A stretch of DNA of 64,000 nt from Lamellibrachia columna (Eukaryota; Annelida; Polychaeta; Sabellida; Siboglinidae): assembly GCA_963662155.1 (NCBI GenBank), contig OY759273.1, forward strand, positions 29,654,044-29,718,043, read 5' to 3'. Positions within the stretch are counted from its first letter, which is position 1, and each line of letters starts with the position of its first letter. A program made the position numbers and the translations under genes. This document shows, one piece after another, positions 43,799 to 57,537 of the stretch. The notes under the pieces were generated by a model. It worked only from the letters and a program-made list of their open reading frames with translations, ran no database searches and was not told the DNA's origin.

Positions 43799-46700
43799 CC
43801 ACTTAGAAAATTTAGGTGATATTTGTGCACTCTGCTATTCATGGAGATTGCCGTTGAATGAAGAGCATAACATGGCACCACAGGATTATTAGTTAGTCAG
43901 TTATGTGCTAGTTATAGAAATGAAATTATGTGTTGATTACTTAGACTATGGCAATATTTATGTTGATAGTGTAACTGGAAATTATTAGCTGTTATTATTG
44001 TAGGAAACATAGATGTGAAAATTCCTTCATCACTGCTGCAATATAAGGAATATTTGTTAAAACGTACAGTATGTATGATTTTAATTATTATGATTTCAAA
44101 TATTTCTACACATTCATAGCAACCAAATTGTACACCACATAGCTCAGCATTGGTAGGTCGCAACATGGCACTTAGACTTAGTTTCTGGAGATCCCATCTT
44201 TGATTGCTACAAGTTGATGCATTTTAGAATTTATGTATTTGTGAACATATGTGGTTTGTTGCTTAGATAATTGAATTTTTATGTAATTATTAGTGTCATT
44301 CATAGTTCCCATGGAGGGCTCTTCACAAGCCCTGATTGGTTAAACTTGCTTTTTGAAGAAAATATTGCAGCTATTTAGTTCTAATAATACTTTTAAATTG
44401 TTCACAACTTTTCATCAAAGAAGTACCTGCTGTTGTACTAGGTATTGGTAAAACTGTTTGTTGTAAATGTACATAGCAACCAAACTTACATAATTTATAT
44501 GTGAATCATGGCTTATGTATGTTACTGGTAGTACATGGATGTGTATATTTGATTACATATTCTATGCTATTGGTTTTGATTTATTTTTATTATTCAGTGT
44601 TTGGTGTTCCATGCTTAACAGTGTAAACTGTACCACTGTGATTATGGACTTTTTTAACAGTTTATTATCTTTACTCCACAGTGGAAGTTAACTTTCTTGA
44701 TTTTGTGACAGACGCCACTTAGAAAATTTAGGTGATATTTGTGCACTCTGCTATTCATGGAGATTGCCGTTGAATGAAGAGCATAACATGGCACCACACG
44801 GTTATTAGTTAGTCAGTTATGTGCTAGTTATAGAAATGAAATGATGTTTTGATTTCTTAGACCATGGCAATATTTATGTTGATAGTATAACTGGAAATTA
44901 TTACCTGTTATTATTGTAGGAAACATAGATGGGAAAATTGCTTCATCACTTCTGCAATGTTAGGAATATTTGTTAAAACCTACAATGTGTATGATTTTAA
45001 TTATTATGATTTCAAATATTTCTACACATTCATAGCAACCAAGTTGTACATCACATAGTTCAGTATTTCTATTGGTAGGTCACAACATGGCACTTAGACT
45101 TAGTTTCTGGAGATCCCATCTTTGATTGCTACAAGTTGATGCATTTTAGAATTTATGTATTTGTGAACATATGTGGTTTGTTGCTTAGATAATTGAATTT
45201 TTATGTAATTATTAGTGTCATTCATAGTTCCCATGGAGGGCTCTTCACAAGCCCTGATTGGTCAAACTTGCTTTTTGAAGAAAATATTGCAGCTATTTAG
45301 TTGCAATAATACTTTTAAATTGTCCACAACTATTCATCAAAGAAGTACCTGCTGTTGTACTAGGTATTGGTAAAACTGTTTGTTGTAAATGTACATAGCA
45401 ACCAAACTTACATAATTTATATGTGAATCAAGGCTTATGTATGTTACTGGTAGTACATGGATGTGTATATTTGATTACATATTCTATGCTATTGGTTTTG
45501 ATTTATTTTTATTATTCAGTGTTTGGTGTTCCATGCTTAACAGTGTAAACTGTACCACTGTGATTATGGAATTTTTTAACAGTTTATTATCTTTACTCCA
45601 CAGTGGAAGTTAACTTTCTTGATTTTGGGACAGACGCCACTTAGAAAATTTAGGTGATATTTGTGCACTCTGCTATTCATGGAGATTGCCGTTGAATGAA
45701 GAGCATAACATGGCACCACAGGATTATTAGTTAGTCAGTTATGTGCTAGTTATAGAAATGAAATTATGTGTTGATTACTTAGACTATGGCAATATTTATG
45801 TTGATAGTGTAACTGGAAATTATTAGCTGTTATTATTGTAGGAAACATAGATGTGAAAATTCCTTCATCACTGCTGCAATATAAGGAATATTTGTTAAAA
45901 CGTACAGTATGTATGATTTTAATTATTATGATTTCAAATATTTCTACACATTCATAGCAACCAAATTGTACACCACATAGCTCAGCATTGGTAGGTCACA
46001 ACATGGCACTTAGACTTAGTTTCTGGAGATCCCATCTTTGATTGCTACAAGTTGATGCATTTTAGAATTTATGTATTTGTGAACATATGTGGTTTGTTGC
46101 TTAGATAATTGAATTTTAATGTAATTATTAGTGTCATTCATAGTTCCCATGGAGGGCTCTTCACAAGCCCTGATTGGTTAAACTTGCTTTTTGAAGAAAA
46201 TATTGCAGCTATTTAGTTCTAATAATACTTTTAAATTGTTCACAACTTTTCATCAAAGAAGTACCTGCTGTTGTACTAGGTATTGGTAAAACTGTTTGTT
46301 GTAAATGTACATAGCAACCAAACTTACATAATTTATATGTGAATCATGGCTTATGTATGTTACTGGTAGTACATGGATGTGTATATTTGATTACATATTC
46401 TATGCTATTGGTTTTGATTTATTTTTATTATTCAGTGTTTGGTGTTCCATGCTTAACAGTGTAAACTGTACCACTGTGATTATGGACTTTTTTAACAGTT
46501 TATTATCTTTACTCCACAGTGGAAGTTAACTTTCTTGATTTTGTGACAGACGCCACTTAGAAAATTTAGGTGATATTTGTGCACTCTGCTATTCATGGAG
46601 ATTGCCGTTGAATGAAGAGCATAACATGGCACCACACGGTTATTAGTTAGTCAGTTATGTGCTAGTTATAGAAATGAAATGAAATGATGTTTTGATTTCT

Positions 46701-47477
46701 TAGACCATGGCAATATTTATGTTGATAGTATAACTGGAAATTATTACCTGTTATTATTGTAGGAAACATAGATGGGAAAATTGCTTCATCACTTCTGCAA
46801 TGTTAGGAATATTTGTGAAAACCTACAATGTGTATGATTTTAATTATTATGATTTCAAATATTTCTACACATTCATAGCAACCAAGTTGTACATCACATA
46901 GTTCAGTATTTCTATTGGTAGGTCACAACATGGCACTTAGACTTAGTTTCTGGAGATCCCATCTTTGATTGCTACAAGTTGATGCATTTTAGAATTTATG
47001 TATTTGTGAATATGTGGTTTGTTGCTTAGATAATTGAATTTTTATGTAATTATTAGTGTCATTCATAGTTCCCATGGAGGGCTCTTCACAAGCCCTGATT
47101 GGTCAAACTTGCTTTTTGAAGAAAATATTGCAGCTATTTAGTTGCAATAATACTTTTAAATTGTCCACAACTATTCATCAAAGAAGTACCTGCTGTTGTA
47201 CTAGGTATTGGTAAAACTGTTTGTTGTAAATGTACATAGCAACCAAACTTACATAATTTATATGTGAATCAAGGCTTATGTATGTTACTGGTAGTACATG
47301 GATGTGTATATTTGATTACATATTCTATGCTATTGGTTTTGATTTATTTTTATTATTCAGTGTTTGGTGTTCCATGCTTAACAGTGTAAACTGTACCACT
47401 GTGATTATGGACTTTTTTAACAGTTTATTATCTTTACTCCACAGTGGAAGTTAACTTTCTTGATTTTGTGACAGACG
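43799..47477. repeat. Higher-order dimer (1.84 kb) within the array
   Basis: Two unit types alternate A-B-A-B. Type A has AAATTATGTGTTGATTACTT; type B has AAATGATGTTTTGATTTCTT and an extra TATTTCTATTGG. The dimers at 43799-45636 and 45637-47477 are near-identical, so a two-unit block was duplicated. Confidence 0.8.
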
Positions 47478-50400
47478 CCACTTAGAAAATTTAGGTGATA
47501 TTTGTGCACTCTGCTATTCATGGAGATTGCCGTTGAATGAAGAGCATAACATGGCACCACAGGATTATTAGTTAGTCAGTTATGTGCTAGTTATAGAAAT
47601 GAAATTATGTGTTGATTACTTAGACTATGGCAATATTTATGTTGATAGTGTAACTGGAAATTATTAGCTGTTATTATTGTAGGAAACATAGATGTGAAAA
47701 TTCCTTCATCACTGCTGCAATATAAGGAATATTTGTTAAAACGTACAGTATGTATGATTTTAATTATTATGATTTCAAATATTTCTACACATTCATAGCA
47801 ACCAAATTGTACACCACATAGCTCAGCATTGGTAGGTCGCAACATGGCACTTAGACTTAGTTTCTGGAGATCCCATTTTTGATTGCTACAAGTTGATGCA
47901 TTTTAGAATTTATGTATTTGTGAACATATGTGGTTTGTTGCTTAGATAATTGAATTTTTATGTAATTATTAGTGTCATTCATAGTTCCCATGGAGGGCTC
48001 TTCACAAGCCCTGATTGGTCAAACTTGCTTTTTGAAGAAAATATTGCAGCTATTTAGTTGCAATAATACTTTTAAATTGTCCACAACTATTCATCAAAGA
48101 AGTACCTGCTGTTGTACTAGGTATTGGTAAAACTGTTTGTTGTAAATGTACATAGCAACCAAACTTACATAATTTATATGTGAATCAAGGCTTATGTATG
48201 TTACTGGTAGTACATGGATGTGTATATTTGATTACATATTCTATGCTATTGGTTTTGATTTATTTTTATTATTCAGTGTTTGGTGTTCCATGCTTAACAG
48301 TGTAAACTGTACCACTGTGATTATGGACTTTTTTAACAGTTTATTATCTTTACTCCACAGTGGAAGTTAACTTTCTTGATTTTGTGATAGACGCCACTTA
48401 GAAAATTTAGGTGATATTTGTGCACTCTGCTATTCATGGAGATTGCCGTTGAATGAAGAGCATAACATGGCACCACAGGATTATTAGTTAGTCAGTTATG
48501 TGCTAGTTATAGAAATGAAATTATGTGTTGATTACTTAGACTATGGCAATATTTATGTTGATAGTGTAACTGGAAATTATTAGCTGTTATTATTGTAGGA
48601 AACATAGATGTGAAAATTCCTTCATCACTGCTGCAATATAAGGAATATTTGTTAAAACGTACAGTATGTATGATTTTAATTATTATGATTTCAAATAGTT
48701 CTACACATTCATAGCAACCAAATTGTACACCACATAGCTCAGCATTGGTAGGTCGCAACATGGCACTTAGACTTAGTTTCTGGAGATCCCATTTTTGATT
48801 GCTACAAGTTGATGCATTTTAGAATTTATGTATTTGTGAACATATGTGGTTTGTTGCTTAGATAATTGAATTTTTATGTAATTATTAGTGTCATTCATAG
48901 TTCCCATGGAGGGCTCTTCACAAGCCCTGATTGGTCAAACTTGCTTTTTGAAGAAAATATTGCAGCTATTTAGTTGCAATAATACTTTTAAATTGTCCAC
49001 AACTATTCATCAAAGAAGTACCTGCTGTTGTACTAGGTATTGGTAAAACTGTTTGTTGTAAATGTACATAGCAACCAAACTTACATAATTTATATGTGAA
49101 TCAAGGCTTATGTATGTTACTGGTAGTACATGGATGTGTATATTTGATTACATATTCTATGCTATTGGTTTTGATTTATTTTTATTATTCAGTGTTTGGT
49201 GTTCCATGCTTAACAGTGTAAACTGTACCACTGTGATTATGGACTTTTTTAACAGTTTATTATCTTTACTCCACAGTGGAAGTTAACTTTCTTGATTTTG
49301 TGATAGACGCCACTTAGAAAATTTAGGTGATATTTGTGCACTCTGCTATTCATGGAGATTGCCGTTGAATGAAGAGCATAACATGGCACCACAGGATTAT
49401 TAGTTAGTCAGTTATGTGCTAGTTATAGAAATGAAATTATGTGTTGATTACTTAGACTATGGCAATATTTATGTTGATAGTGTAACTGGAAATTATTAGC
49501 TGTTATTATTGTAGGAAACATAGATGTGAAAATTCCTTCATCACTGCTGCAATATAAGGAATATTTGTTAAAACGTACAGTATGTATGATTTTAATTATT
49601 ATGATTTCAAATATTTCTACACATTCATAGCAACCAAATTGTACACCACATAGCTCAGCATTGGTAGGTCGCAACATGGCACTTAGACTTAGTTTCTGGA
49701 GATCCCATCTTTGATTGCTACAAGTTGATGCATTTTAGAATTTATGTATTTGTGAACATATGTGGTTTGTTGCTTAGATAATTGAATTTTTATGTAATTA
49801 TTAGTGTCATTCATAGTTCCCATGGAGGGCTCTTCACAAGCCCTGATTGGTCAAACTTGCTTTTTGAAGAAAATATTGCAGCTATTTAGTTGCAATAATA
49901 CTTTTAAATTGTCCACAACTATTCATCAAAGAAGTACCTGCTGTTGTACTAGGTATTGGTAAAACTGTTTGTTGTAAATGTACATAGCAACCAAACTTAC
50001 ATAATTTATATGTGAATCAAGGCTTATGTATGTTACTGGTAGTACATGGATGTGTATATTTGATTACATATTCTATGCTATTGGTTTTGATTTATTTTTA
50101 TTATTCAGTGTTTGGTGTTCCATGCTTAACAGTGTAAACTGTACCACTGTGATTATGGACTTTTTTAACAGTTTATTATCTTTACTCCACAGTGGAAGTT
50201 AACTTTCTTGATTTTGTGACAGACGCCACTTAGAAAATTTAGGTGATATTTGTGCACTCTGCTATTCATGGAGATTGCCGTTGAATGAAGAGCATAACAT
50301 GGCACCACAGGATTATTAGTTAGTCAGTTATGTGCTAGTTATAGAAATGAAATTATGTGTTGATTACTTAGACTATGGCAATATTTATGTTGATAGTGTA

Positions 50401-52973
50401 ACTGGAAATTATTAGCTGTTATTATTGTAGGAAACATAGATGTGAAAATTCCTTCATCACTGCTGCAATATAAGGAATATTTGTTAAAACGTACAGTATG
50501 TATGATTTTAATTATTATGATTTCAAATAGTTCTACACATTCATAGCAACCAAATTGTACACCACATAGCTCAGCATTGGTAGGTCGCAACATGGCACTT
50601 AGACTTAGTTTCTGGAGATCCCATTTTTGATTGCTACAAGTTGATGCATTTTAGAATTTATGTATTTGTGAACATATGTGGTTTGTTGCTTAGATAATTG
50701 AATTTTTATGTAATTATTAGTGTCATTCATAGTTCCCATGGAGGGCTCTTCACAAGCCCTGATTGGTCAAACTTGCTTTTTGAAGAAAATATTGCAGCTA
50801 TTTAGTTGCAATAATACTTTTAAATTGTCCACAACTATTCATCAAAGAAGTACCTGCTGTTGTACTAGGTATTGGTAAAACTGTTTGTTGTAAATGTACA
50901 TAGCAACCAAACTTACATAATTTATATGTGAATCAAGGCTTATGTATGTTACTGGTAGTACATGGATGTGTATATTTGATTACATATTCTATGCTATTGG
51001 TTTTGATTTATTTTTATTATTCAGTGTTTGGTGTTCCATGCTTAACAGTGTAAACTGTACCACTGTGATTATGGACTTTTTTAACAGTTTATTATCTTTA
51101 CTCCACAGTGGAAGTTAACTTTCTTGATTTTGTGACAGACGCCACTTAGAAAATTTAGGTGATATTTGTGCACTCTGCTATTCATGGAGATTGCCGTTGA
51201 ATGAAGAGCATAACATGGCACCACAGGATTATTAGTTAGTCAGTTATGTGCTAGTTATAGAAATGAAATTATGTGTTGATTACTTAGACTATGGCAATAT
51301 TTATGTTGATAGTGTAACTGGAAATTATTAGCTGTTATTATTGTAGGAAACATAGATGTGAAAATTCCTTCATCACTGCTGCAATATAAGGAATATTTGT
51401 TAAAACGTACAGTATGTATGATTTTAATTATTATGATTTCAAATATTTCTACACATTCATAGCAACCAAATTGTACACCACATAGCTCAGCATTGGTAGG
51501 TCGCAACATGGCACTTAGACTTAGTTTCTGGAGATCCCATTTTTGATTGCTACAAGTTGATGCATTTTAGAATTTATGTATTTGTGAACATATGTGGTTT
51601 GTTGCTTAGATAATTGAATTTTTATGTAATTATTAGTGTCATTCATAGTTCCCATGGAGGGCTCTTCACAAGCCCTGATTGGTCAAACTTGCTTTTTGAA
51701 GAAAATATTGCAGCTATTTAGTTGCAATAATACTTTTAAATTGTCCACAACTATTCATCAAAGAAGTACCTGCTGTTGTACTAGGTATTGGTAAAACTGT
51801 TTGTTGTAAATGTACATAGCAACCAAACTTACATAATTTATATGTGAATCAAGGCTTATGTATGTTACTGGTAGTACATGGATGTGTATATTTGATTACA
51901 TATTCTATGCTATTGGTTTTGATTTATTTTTATTATTCAGTGTTTGGTGTTCCATGCTTAACAGTGTAAACTGTACCACTGTGATTATGGACTTTTTTAA
52001 CAGTTTATTATCTTTACTCCACAGTGGAAGTTAACTTTCTTGATTTTGTGATAGACGCCACTTAGAAAATTTAGGTGATATTTGTGCACTCTGCTATTCA
52101 TGGAGATTGCCGTTGAATGAAGAGCATAACATGGCACCACAGGATTATTAGTTAGTCAGTTATGTGCTAGTTATAGAAATGAAATTATGTGTTGATTACT
52201 TAGACTATGGCAATATTTATGTTGATAGTGTAACTGGAAATTATTAGCTGTTATTATTGTAGGAAACATAGATGTGAAAATTCCTTCATCACTGCTGCAA
52301 TATAAGGAATATTTGTTAAAACGTACAGTATGTATGATTTTAATTATTATGATTTCAAATATTTCTACACATTCATAGCAACCAAATTGTACACCACATA
52401 GCTCAGCATTGGTAGGTCGCAACATGGCACTTAGACTTAGTTTCTGGAGATCCCATCTTTGATTGCTACAAGTTGATGCATTTTAGAATTTATGTATTTG
52501 TGAACATATGTGGTTTGTTGCTTAGATAATTGAATTTTTATGTAATTATTAGTGTCATTCATAGTTCCCATGGAGGGCTCTTCACAAGCCCTGATTGGTC
52601 AAACTTGCTTTTTGAAGAAAATATTGCAGCTATTTAGTTGCAATAATACTTTTAAATTGTCCACAACTATTCATCAAAGAAGTACCTGCTGTTGTACTAG
52701 GTATTGGTAAAACTGTTTGTTGTAAATGTACATAGCAACCAAACTTACATAATTTATATGTGAATCAAGGCTTATGTATGTTACTGGTAGTACATGGATG
52801 TGTATATTTGATTACATATTCTATGCTATTGGTTTTGATTTATTTTTATTATTCAGTGTTTGGTGTTCCATGCTTAACAGTGTAAACTGTACCACTGTGA
52901 TTATGGACTTTTTTAACAGTTTATTATCTTTACTCCACAGTGGAAGTTAACTTTCTTGATTTTGTGACAGACG
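47478..52973. repeat. Homogenised core: six units of exactly 916 bp
   Basis: Six consecutive units are identical except at a few diagnostic sites (AAATATTTC/AAATAGTTC, CCATCTTTG/CCATTTTTG, GTGACAGAC/GTGATAGAC). These sites occur in shuffled combinations, indicating recent unequal crossover or conversion. Confidence 0.93.
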
Positions 52974-55211
52974 CCACTTAGAAAATTTAGGTGATATTTG
53001 TGCACTCTGCTATTCATGGAGATTGCCGTTGAATGAAGAGCATAACATGGCACCACAGGATTATTAGTTAGTCAGTTATGTGCTAGTTATAGAAATGAAA
53101 TTATGTGTTGATTACTTAGACTATGGCAATATTTATGTTGATAGTGTAACTGGAAATTATTAACTGTTATTATTGTAGGAAACATAGATAGGAAAATTCC
53201 TTCATCACTGCTGCAATATAAGGAATATTTGTTAAAACCTACAGTATGTATGATTTTAATTAGTATGATTTCAAATATTTCTACACATTCATAGCAACCA
53301 AATTGTACTTCACATAGCTCAGCATTGGTAGGTCACAACATGGCATTTAGACTTAGTTTCTGGAGATCCCATCTTTGATTGCTACAAGTTGATGCATTTT
53401 AGAATTTATGTTTTTGTTAACATATGTGGTTTGTTGCTTAGATAATTGAATTTTTATGTAATTATTAATGTCATTCATAGTTCCCATGGGGTGCTGTTTA
53501 CAAGCCCTGCTTGGTCAAACTTGCTTTTTGAAGAAAATATTACAGCTATTTAGTTGCAATAATACTTTTAAATTGTCCACAACTATTCATCAAAGAAGTA
53601 CCTGCTGTTGTACTAGGTATTGTTTGTTGTAAATGTACATAGCAACCAAACTTACATAATTTATATGTGAATCAAGGCTTATGTATGTTACTGGTAGTAC
53701 ATGGATGTGTATATTTGATTACATATTTTATGCCATTGGTTTTGATTTATTTTTATTATTCAGTGTATGGTGTTCCATGCTTAACAGTCTAAACTGTACC
53801 ACTGTGATTATGGACTTTTTTAACAGTTTATTATGTTTACTCAACGGTACAAGTTAACTTTCTTGATTTTGTGACAGACGCCACTTAGAAAATTTAGGTG
53901 ATATTTGTGCACTCTGCTATTCATGGAGATTGCCGTTGAATGAAGAGCATAACATGGCACCACAGGATTATTGGTTAGTCAGTTATGTGCTAATTATTGA
54001 AATGAAATTATATTTTGATTTCTTAGACCATGGCAATATTTATGTTGATAGTATAACTGGAAATTATTAGCTGTTATTATTGTAGGAAACATAGATGGGA
54101 AAATTGCTTCATCACTTCTGCAATGTTAGGAATATTTGTTAAAACCTACAATGTGTATGATTTTAATTATTATGATTTCAAATATTTCTACACATTCATA
54201 GCAACCAAGTTGTACATCACATAGCTCAGTATTTCTATTGGTAGGTCACAACATGGCACTTAGACTTAGTTTCTGGAGATCCCATCTTTGATTGCTACAA
54301 GTTGATACATTTTAGAATTTATGTATTTGTGAACATATGTGGTTCATTACTTAGATAATTGAATTTTTATGTAATTATTAATGTCGTTCATAGTTCTCGT
54401 GGAATGCTGTTATTCACAAACCCTGTTTGGCCAAACTTGATTTTTGAAGAAGATTTATTTAGTTCCATTAATACTTTTAATTTGTCAGCAAGTATGCATC
54501 AAAGAAGTATCCACAGTTGTATTAGGTATTGGTAATATTGTTTATTGTAACTGTATGTAGCAACCGAACTTACATAATTGTTGTGTGTGTTGTGTATCAA
54601 GGACTATTTTTTGTAAATTATATTACTGGTACATGTATGTAACTTGGGACTTGCATCTTTTGTTACATCTTCTGTGGGTTGAGATTTATTTTTATGATAC
54701 AGTGTTTGTTGTTCCATGCTTACAGTATAAAATGTACCACTGTTTTTAAGGACTTTGTCAGCAGTTTATTTTGTTTACTCCACATGTGAAGTTAACTTAC
54801 TTTATTTTGTGGCAGACGCCACTTAGAAAATTCGTGTCACTTTTGTTCACTGAGCTAATGAGAGACATTGCCATTGTATGACGAGCACATCATGGCATCA
54901 TGTGGTTATTGGTTATTCGGTGGTGTGCTAGTTATGGAAATTAAAATGTGTTTTTATTGCTTTATGCCACAGTAATGTTTATGTTCATGGTGGGACTAAT
55001 TTATTAGCTGTTATTGGTGTAGGAAACATTGATGAACCTCTGCTGAACATTCCGTCATCATTACTGTGATATAATTAATACTTGTTGGAACCTGCTAACT
55101 CAGGGCTTCACATTTGAAAACAACATGCAATGTACTAGATATTGGTAATATTATTTGTTGTAAATGTACATAGCAACCAAACTACATAATTGATATATGA
55201 ATTGTGGACTA

Positions 55212-55921
55212 CAGGAAATCAAGTCGCCCATTTGTCTGAGGCAACTTGAAATGCTGTCAGGCGAATAAAAATCAGAAATCACTAGTCTGTTTGTCAAATA
55301 AAAATTTTACCGTCTACAATCATAATATCCCTTAAAAGGCTTTATTTTTCAAACACTTCGACCGCTGAGTGTTGCATCATCTGCAATGCGCAATGTACCA
55401 CCGAAATGTTTCTTGTTTTGAAGCGGAAACGACGCTGGCATCACAGTGCAGAATTCTTAGAAGTAATTCATAGTGTGCTTTTATCCGCAAGGTGGCACCA
55501 CATTGCTATCACTTCTGGTGGGTTTCGCCAGTTTTTTTTATATTAATTGAAGTGCCAAAATAACATTGAGAGAGGCCAAGTATTGCGTTCAACTTTAGAC
55601 AATGATCTAGTCTAGTCAGGTTGAAAACCAAGTATTACATGTATTTTCTAGATTTGTCTTGTTTTGTGGAGTTTCTTTTCCAAAAATGTTTTTATATTCA
55701 GTTGAGACTCTTTGGAATCAGAAGCAGAAAAATAAAACATTTCTCTGGTAAAAATTGTGGTTTTTGTATTATTTTGATAATGTGGTTGTGGACATGGATT
55801 GAGGAAGATTTACAAAAAGTTGAATGAAAGTACTCAGGCTCGTGAACATTCCTGCAGGCTAGTCGATTTCATAATCCTCTAGCCTGGTGGGCTAGTAGAA
55901 TTTTTTTATTTCTGCAGGCCT
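55212..55921. mobile_element. About 0.7-kb insertion into the array
   Basis: Sequence unrelated to the 916-bp unit interrupts a diverged unit. It is flanked by GGACTA on both sides (55206-55211 and 55922-55927), and its ends are CAGG and CCTG-like. This suggests a hAT-like non-autonomous element, but the exact ends are uncertain by a few bases. Confidence 0.6.
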
Positions 55922-56400
55922 GGACTATGTATGTTACTGTGATATAAGGAATACTTGTTGGAACCTGCTCAATGTATGCTTTTCATTGTTATTGTTATTA
56001 ATATTTCTGTAAATTCATTCCATATTTTCCATCACATAGTTTAGGATTATTAGGTCACAACGTGGCACTTGGACTTAGTTTCTGGAGTTCGCTTCTTCAG
56101 TTGCTACAAGTTCATACATTTTATAATTTATGGCCAGTGGATTACATTTCTTAATTTCCCCTGTATTGGGCTGTTCAGAAACAATGCCGTTGTATGTTGA
56201 CCACGACATGGCATCATCAACTAAGTCTGATGTGCTAATAATAATGCTACTTATGGAAATTAAATTGTTTTTTATATAACTTTTGACCATGTTAATTTTG
56301 ATGTTGGTGGGGACTGTAAATTATCAGCTGTTATTCTAGATAGATAGAGAAATTCCTTCATCACTATTGTGATGTAAGGAACATTTGTTGTAACTGTTCG

Positions 56401-57440
56401 ATTTTTATTATTGTTTATACAGGGCACGAAATAAGCGGTATCGCATTTTGCGATGCATATATTGTGGTTTGCTAGTCCACTGCATTTTTGTATCGCAAAC
56501 TTTGCGATGCAATATTCGTGAATAGTTTTGTTTTGATCAAGCGGTCACTGTCGTAGCATCGTAGGCATGGGCGGCGCCATTTTTCTCCCAAAACGGAAAC
56601 GCCTGAATCCAATCACAGCCCAACTTGTTTATATGGTAATTATCATCTAGCCAGTAAGGCGAAAGGCGGGAAAACATAGGGAGTAACCCCAGCACTTATT
56701 GGGTTGACACTGCAATAAACAAATTGCTGCAATCGTTCATGGCGTATAGACTAGTGGCAGAGGCCAGAGTGGGAGACAACTTGATCTTAGAAGAAATCAT
56801 GTTTTTTCGGTGTGCATTTTGAATATTCTGTGCAACATTTTAACATGTGTTGCCGCTGGATGTGTTTTCTGAAGAAAAAAGTATAAATTATTATTTTATT
56901 TGTAACAAAGATACCAACCCTCCCAATTTCACGTTCAACTCCCAATTCCCGATATGTCATTTTATAGCATCAAAACCTCCCGATCACAACGCCTTTTCCC
57001 ATTAATTAAAAAAAGCATTGCAAAGTAGTTTTATGCCACCAACAGCCGAGTGTATTGCTCTAGTTATTAGTGCCTGGGAACAGCGCGCTGTCTCAATTCC
57101 CAAAATATTTGCATTACGGTCGTTGACAACATTATAACCATATCAAAGCCAAGGCATCGTCGACCATACGCATGAATGTATAAAAGTGCAAAATCATGAA
57201 ATGGTGTTGTTTTCATAACTCCCCAAATCACAAGTAATCTGCTATACAAAAATGCTATGCAAAATTCGTGTTTGCTATGCAAAACTCATTTTGCATAGCA
57301 ACAATTGCTATGCAATTTTTTAGATTTACTTCGTGGCCTGTTATAGTGTTTCTGTATGTTCACAGCAACCAAACAACATACCAACATCACATAGTTGTGC
57401 TGCTAAGACAATCCCTTAAACTTTATTTCTTTTTTTACAG
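56401..57440. other. Non-coding, inferred end of CHD 5' intron
   Basis: Decayed repeats rich in TGCGATGCA and TGCTATGCAAAA motifs. A perfect 13-bp stem hairpin (TTGCTATGCAAAA / TTTTGCATAGCAA, 4-nt loop) lies at 57272-57301. The stretch ends in a strong polypyrimidine tract and AG at 57440. Confidence 0.45.
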
Positions 57441-57537
57441 GTTTATGATAGATGACGTCTGCAAGCACTGTCATGATGTAAACATCTACTTGTGTCAAGA
57501 ATGAGTTGATCCATTCACAGTGGTCACACTTTAACAA

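Larger units (their letters stand above)
41640..56400. repeat. Tandem array, unit about 916 bp, at least 14 units
   Basis: The anchor CCACTTAGAAAAT recurs at 42881, 43799, 44715, 45637, 46553, 47478, 48394, 49310, 50226, 51142, 52058, 52974, 53881 and 54819. Spacing is 907-938, and exactly 916 in the centre. Central units are almost identical, while those at both edges and the fragments at 41640-42400 and 55930-56400 are strongly diverged, the pattern expected from unequal exchange. Each unit contains an internal half-repeat around CATAGCAACCAAA. No coding function is apparent. The array precedes the ATG exon of the CHD gene and probably lies in its 5'-UTR intron. Confidence 0.95.

Noticed and set aside
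43912..52425. Repeated 84-codon minus-strand frame in each array unit (begins MLRPTNAELCGVQ)
   Set aside because: The frame is repeated only because the 916-bp units are identical. In diverged units it is broken, there is no codon-level conservation, and the composition is that of AT-rich non-coding DNA.
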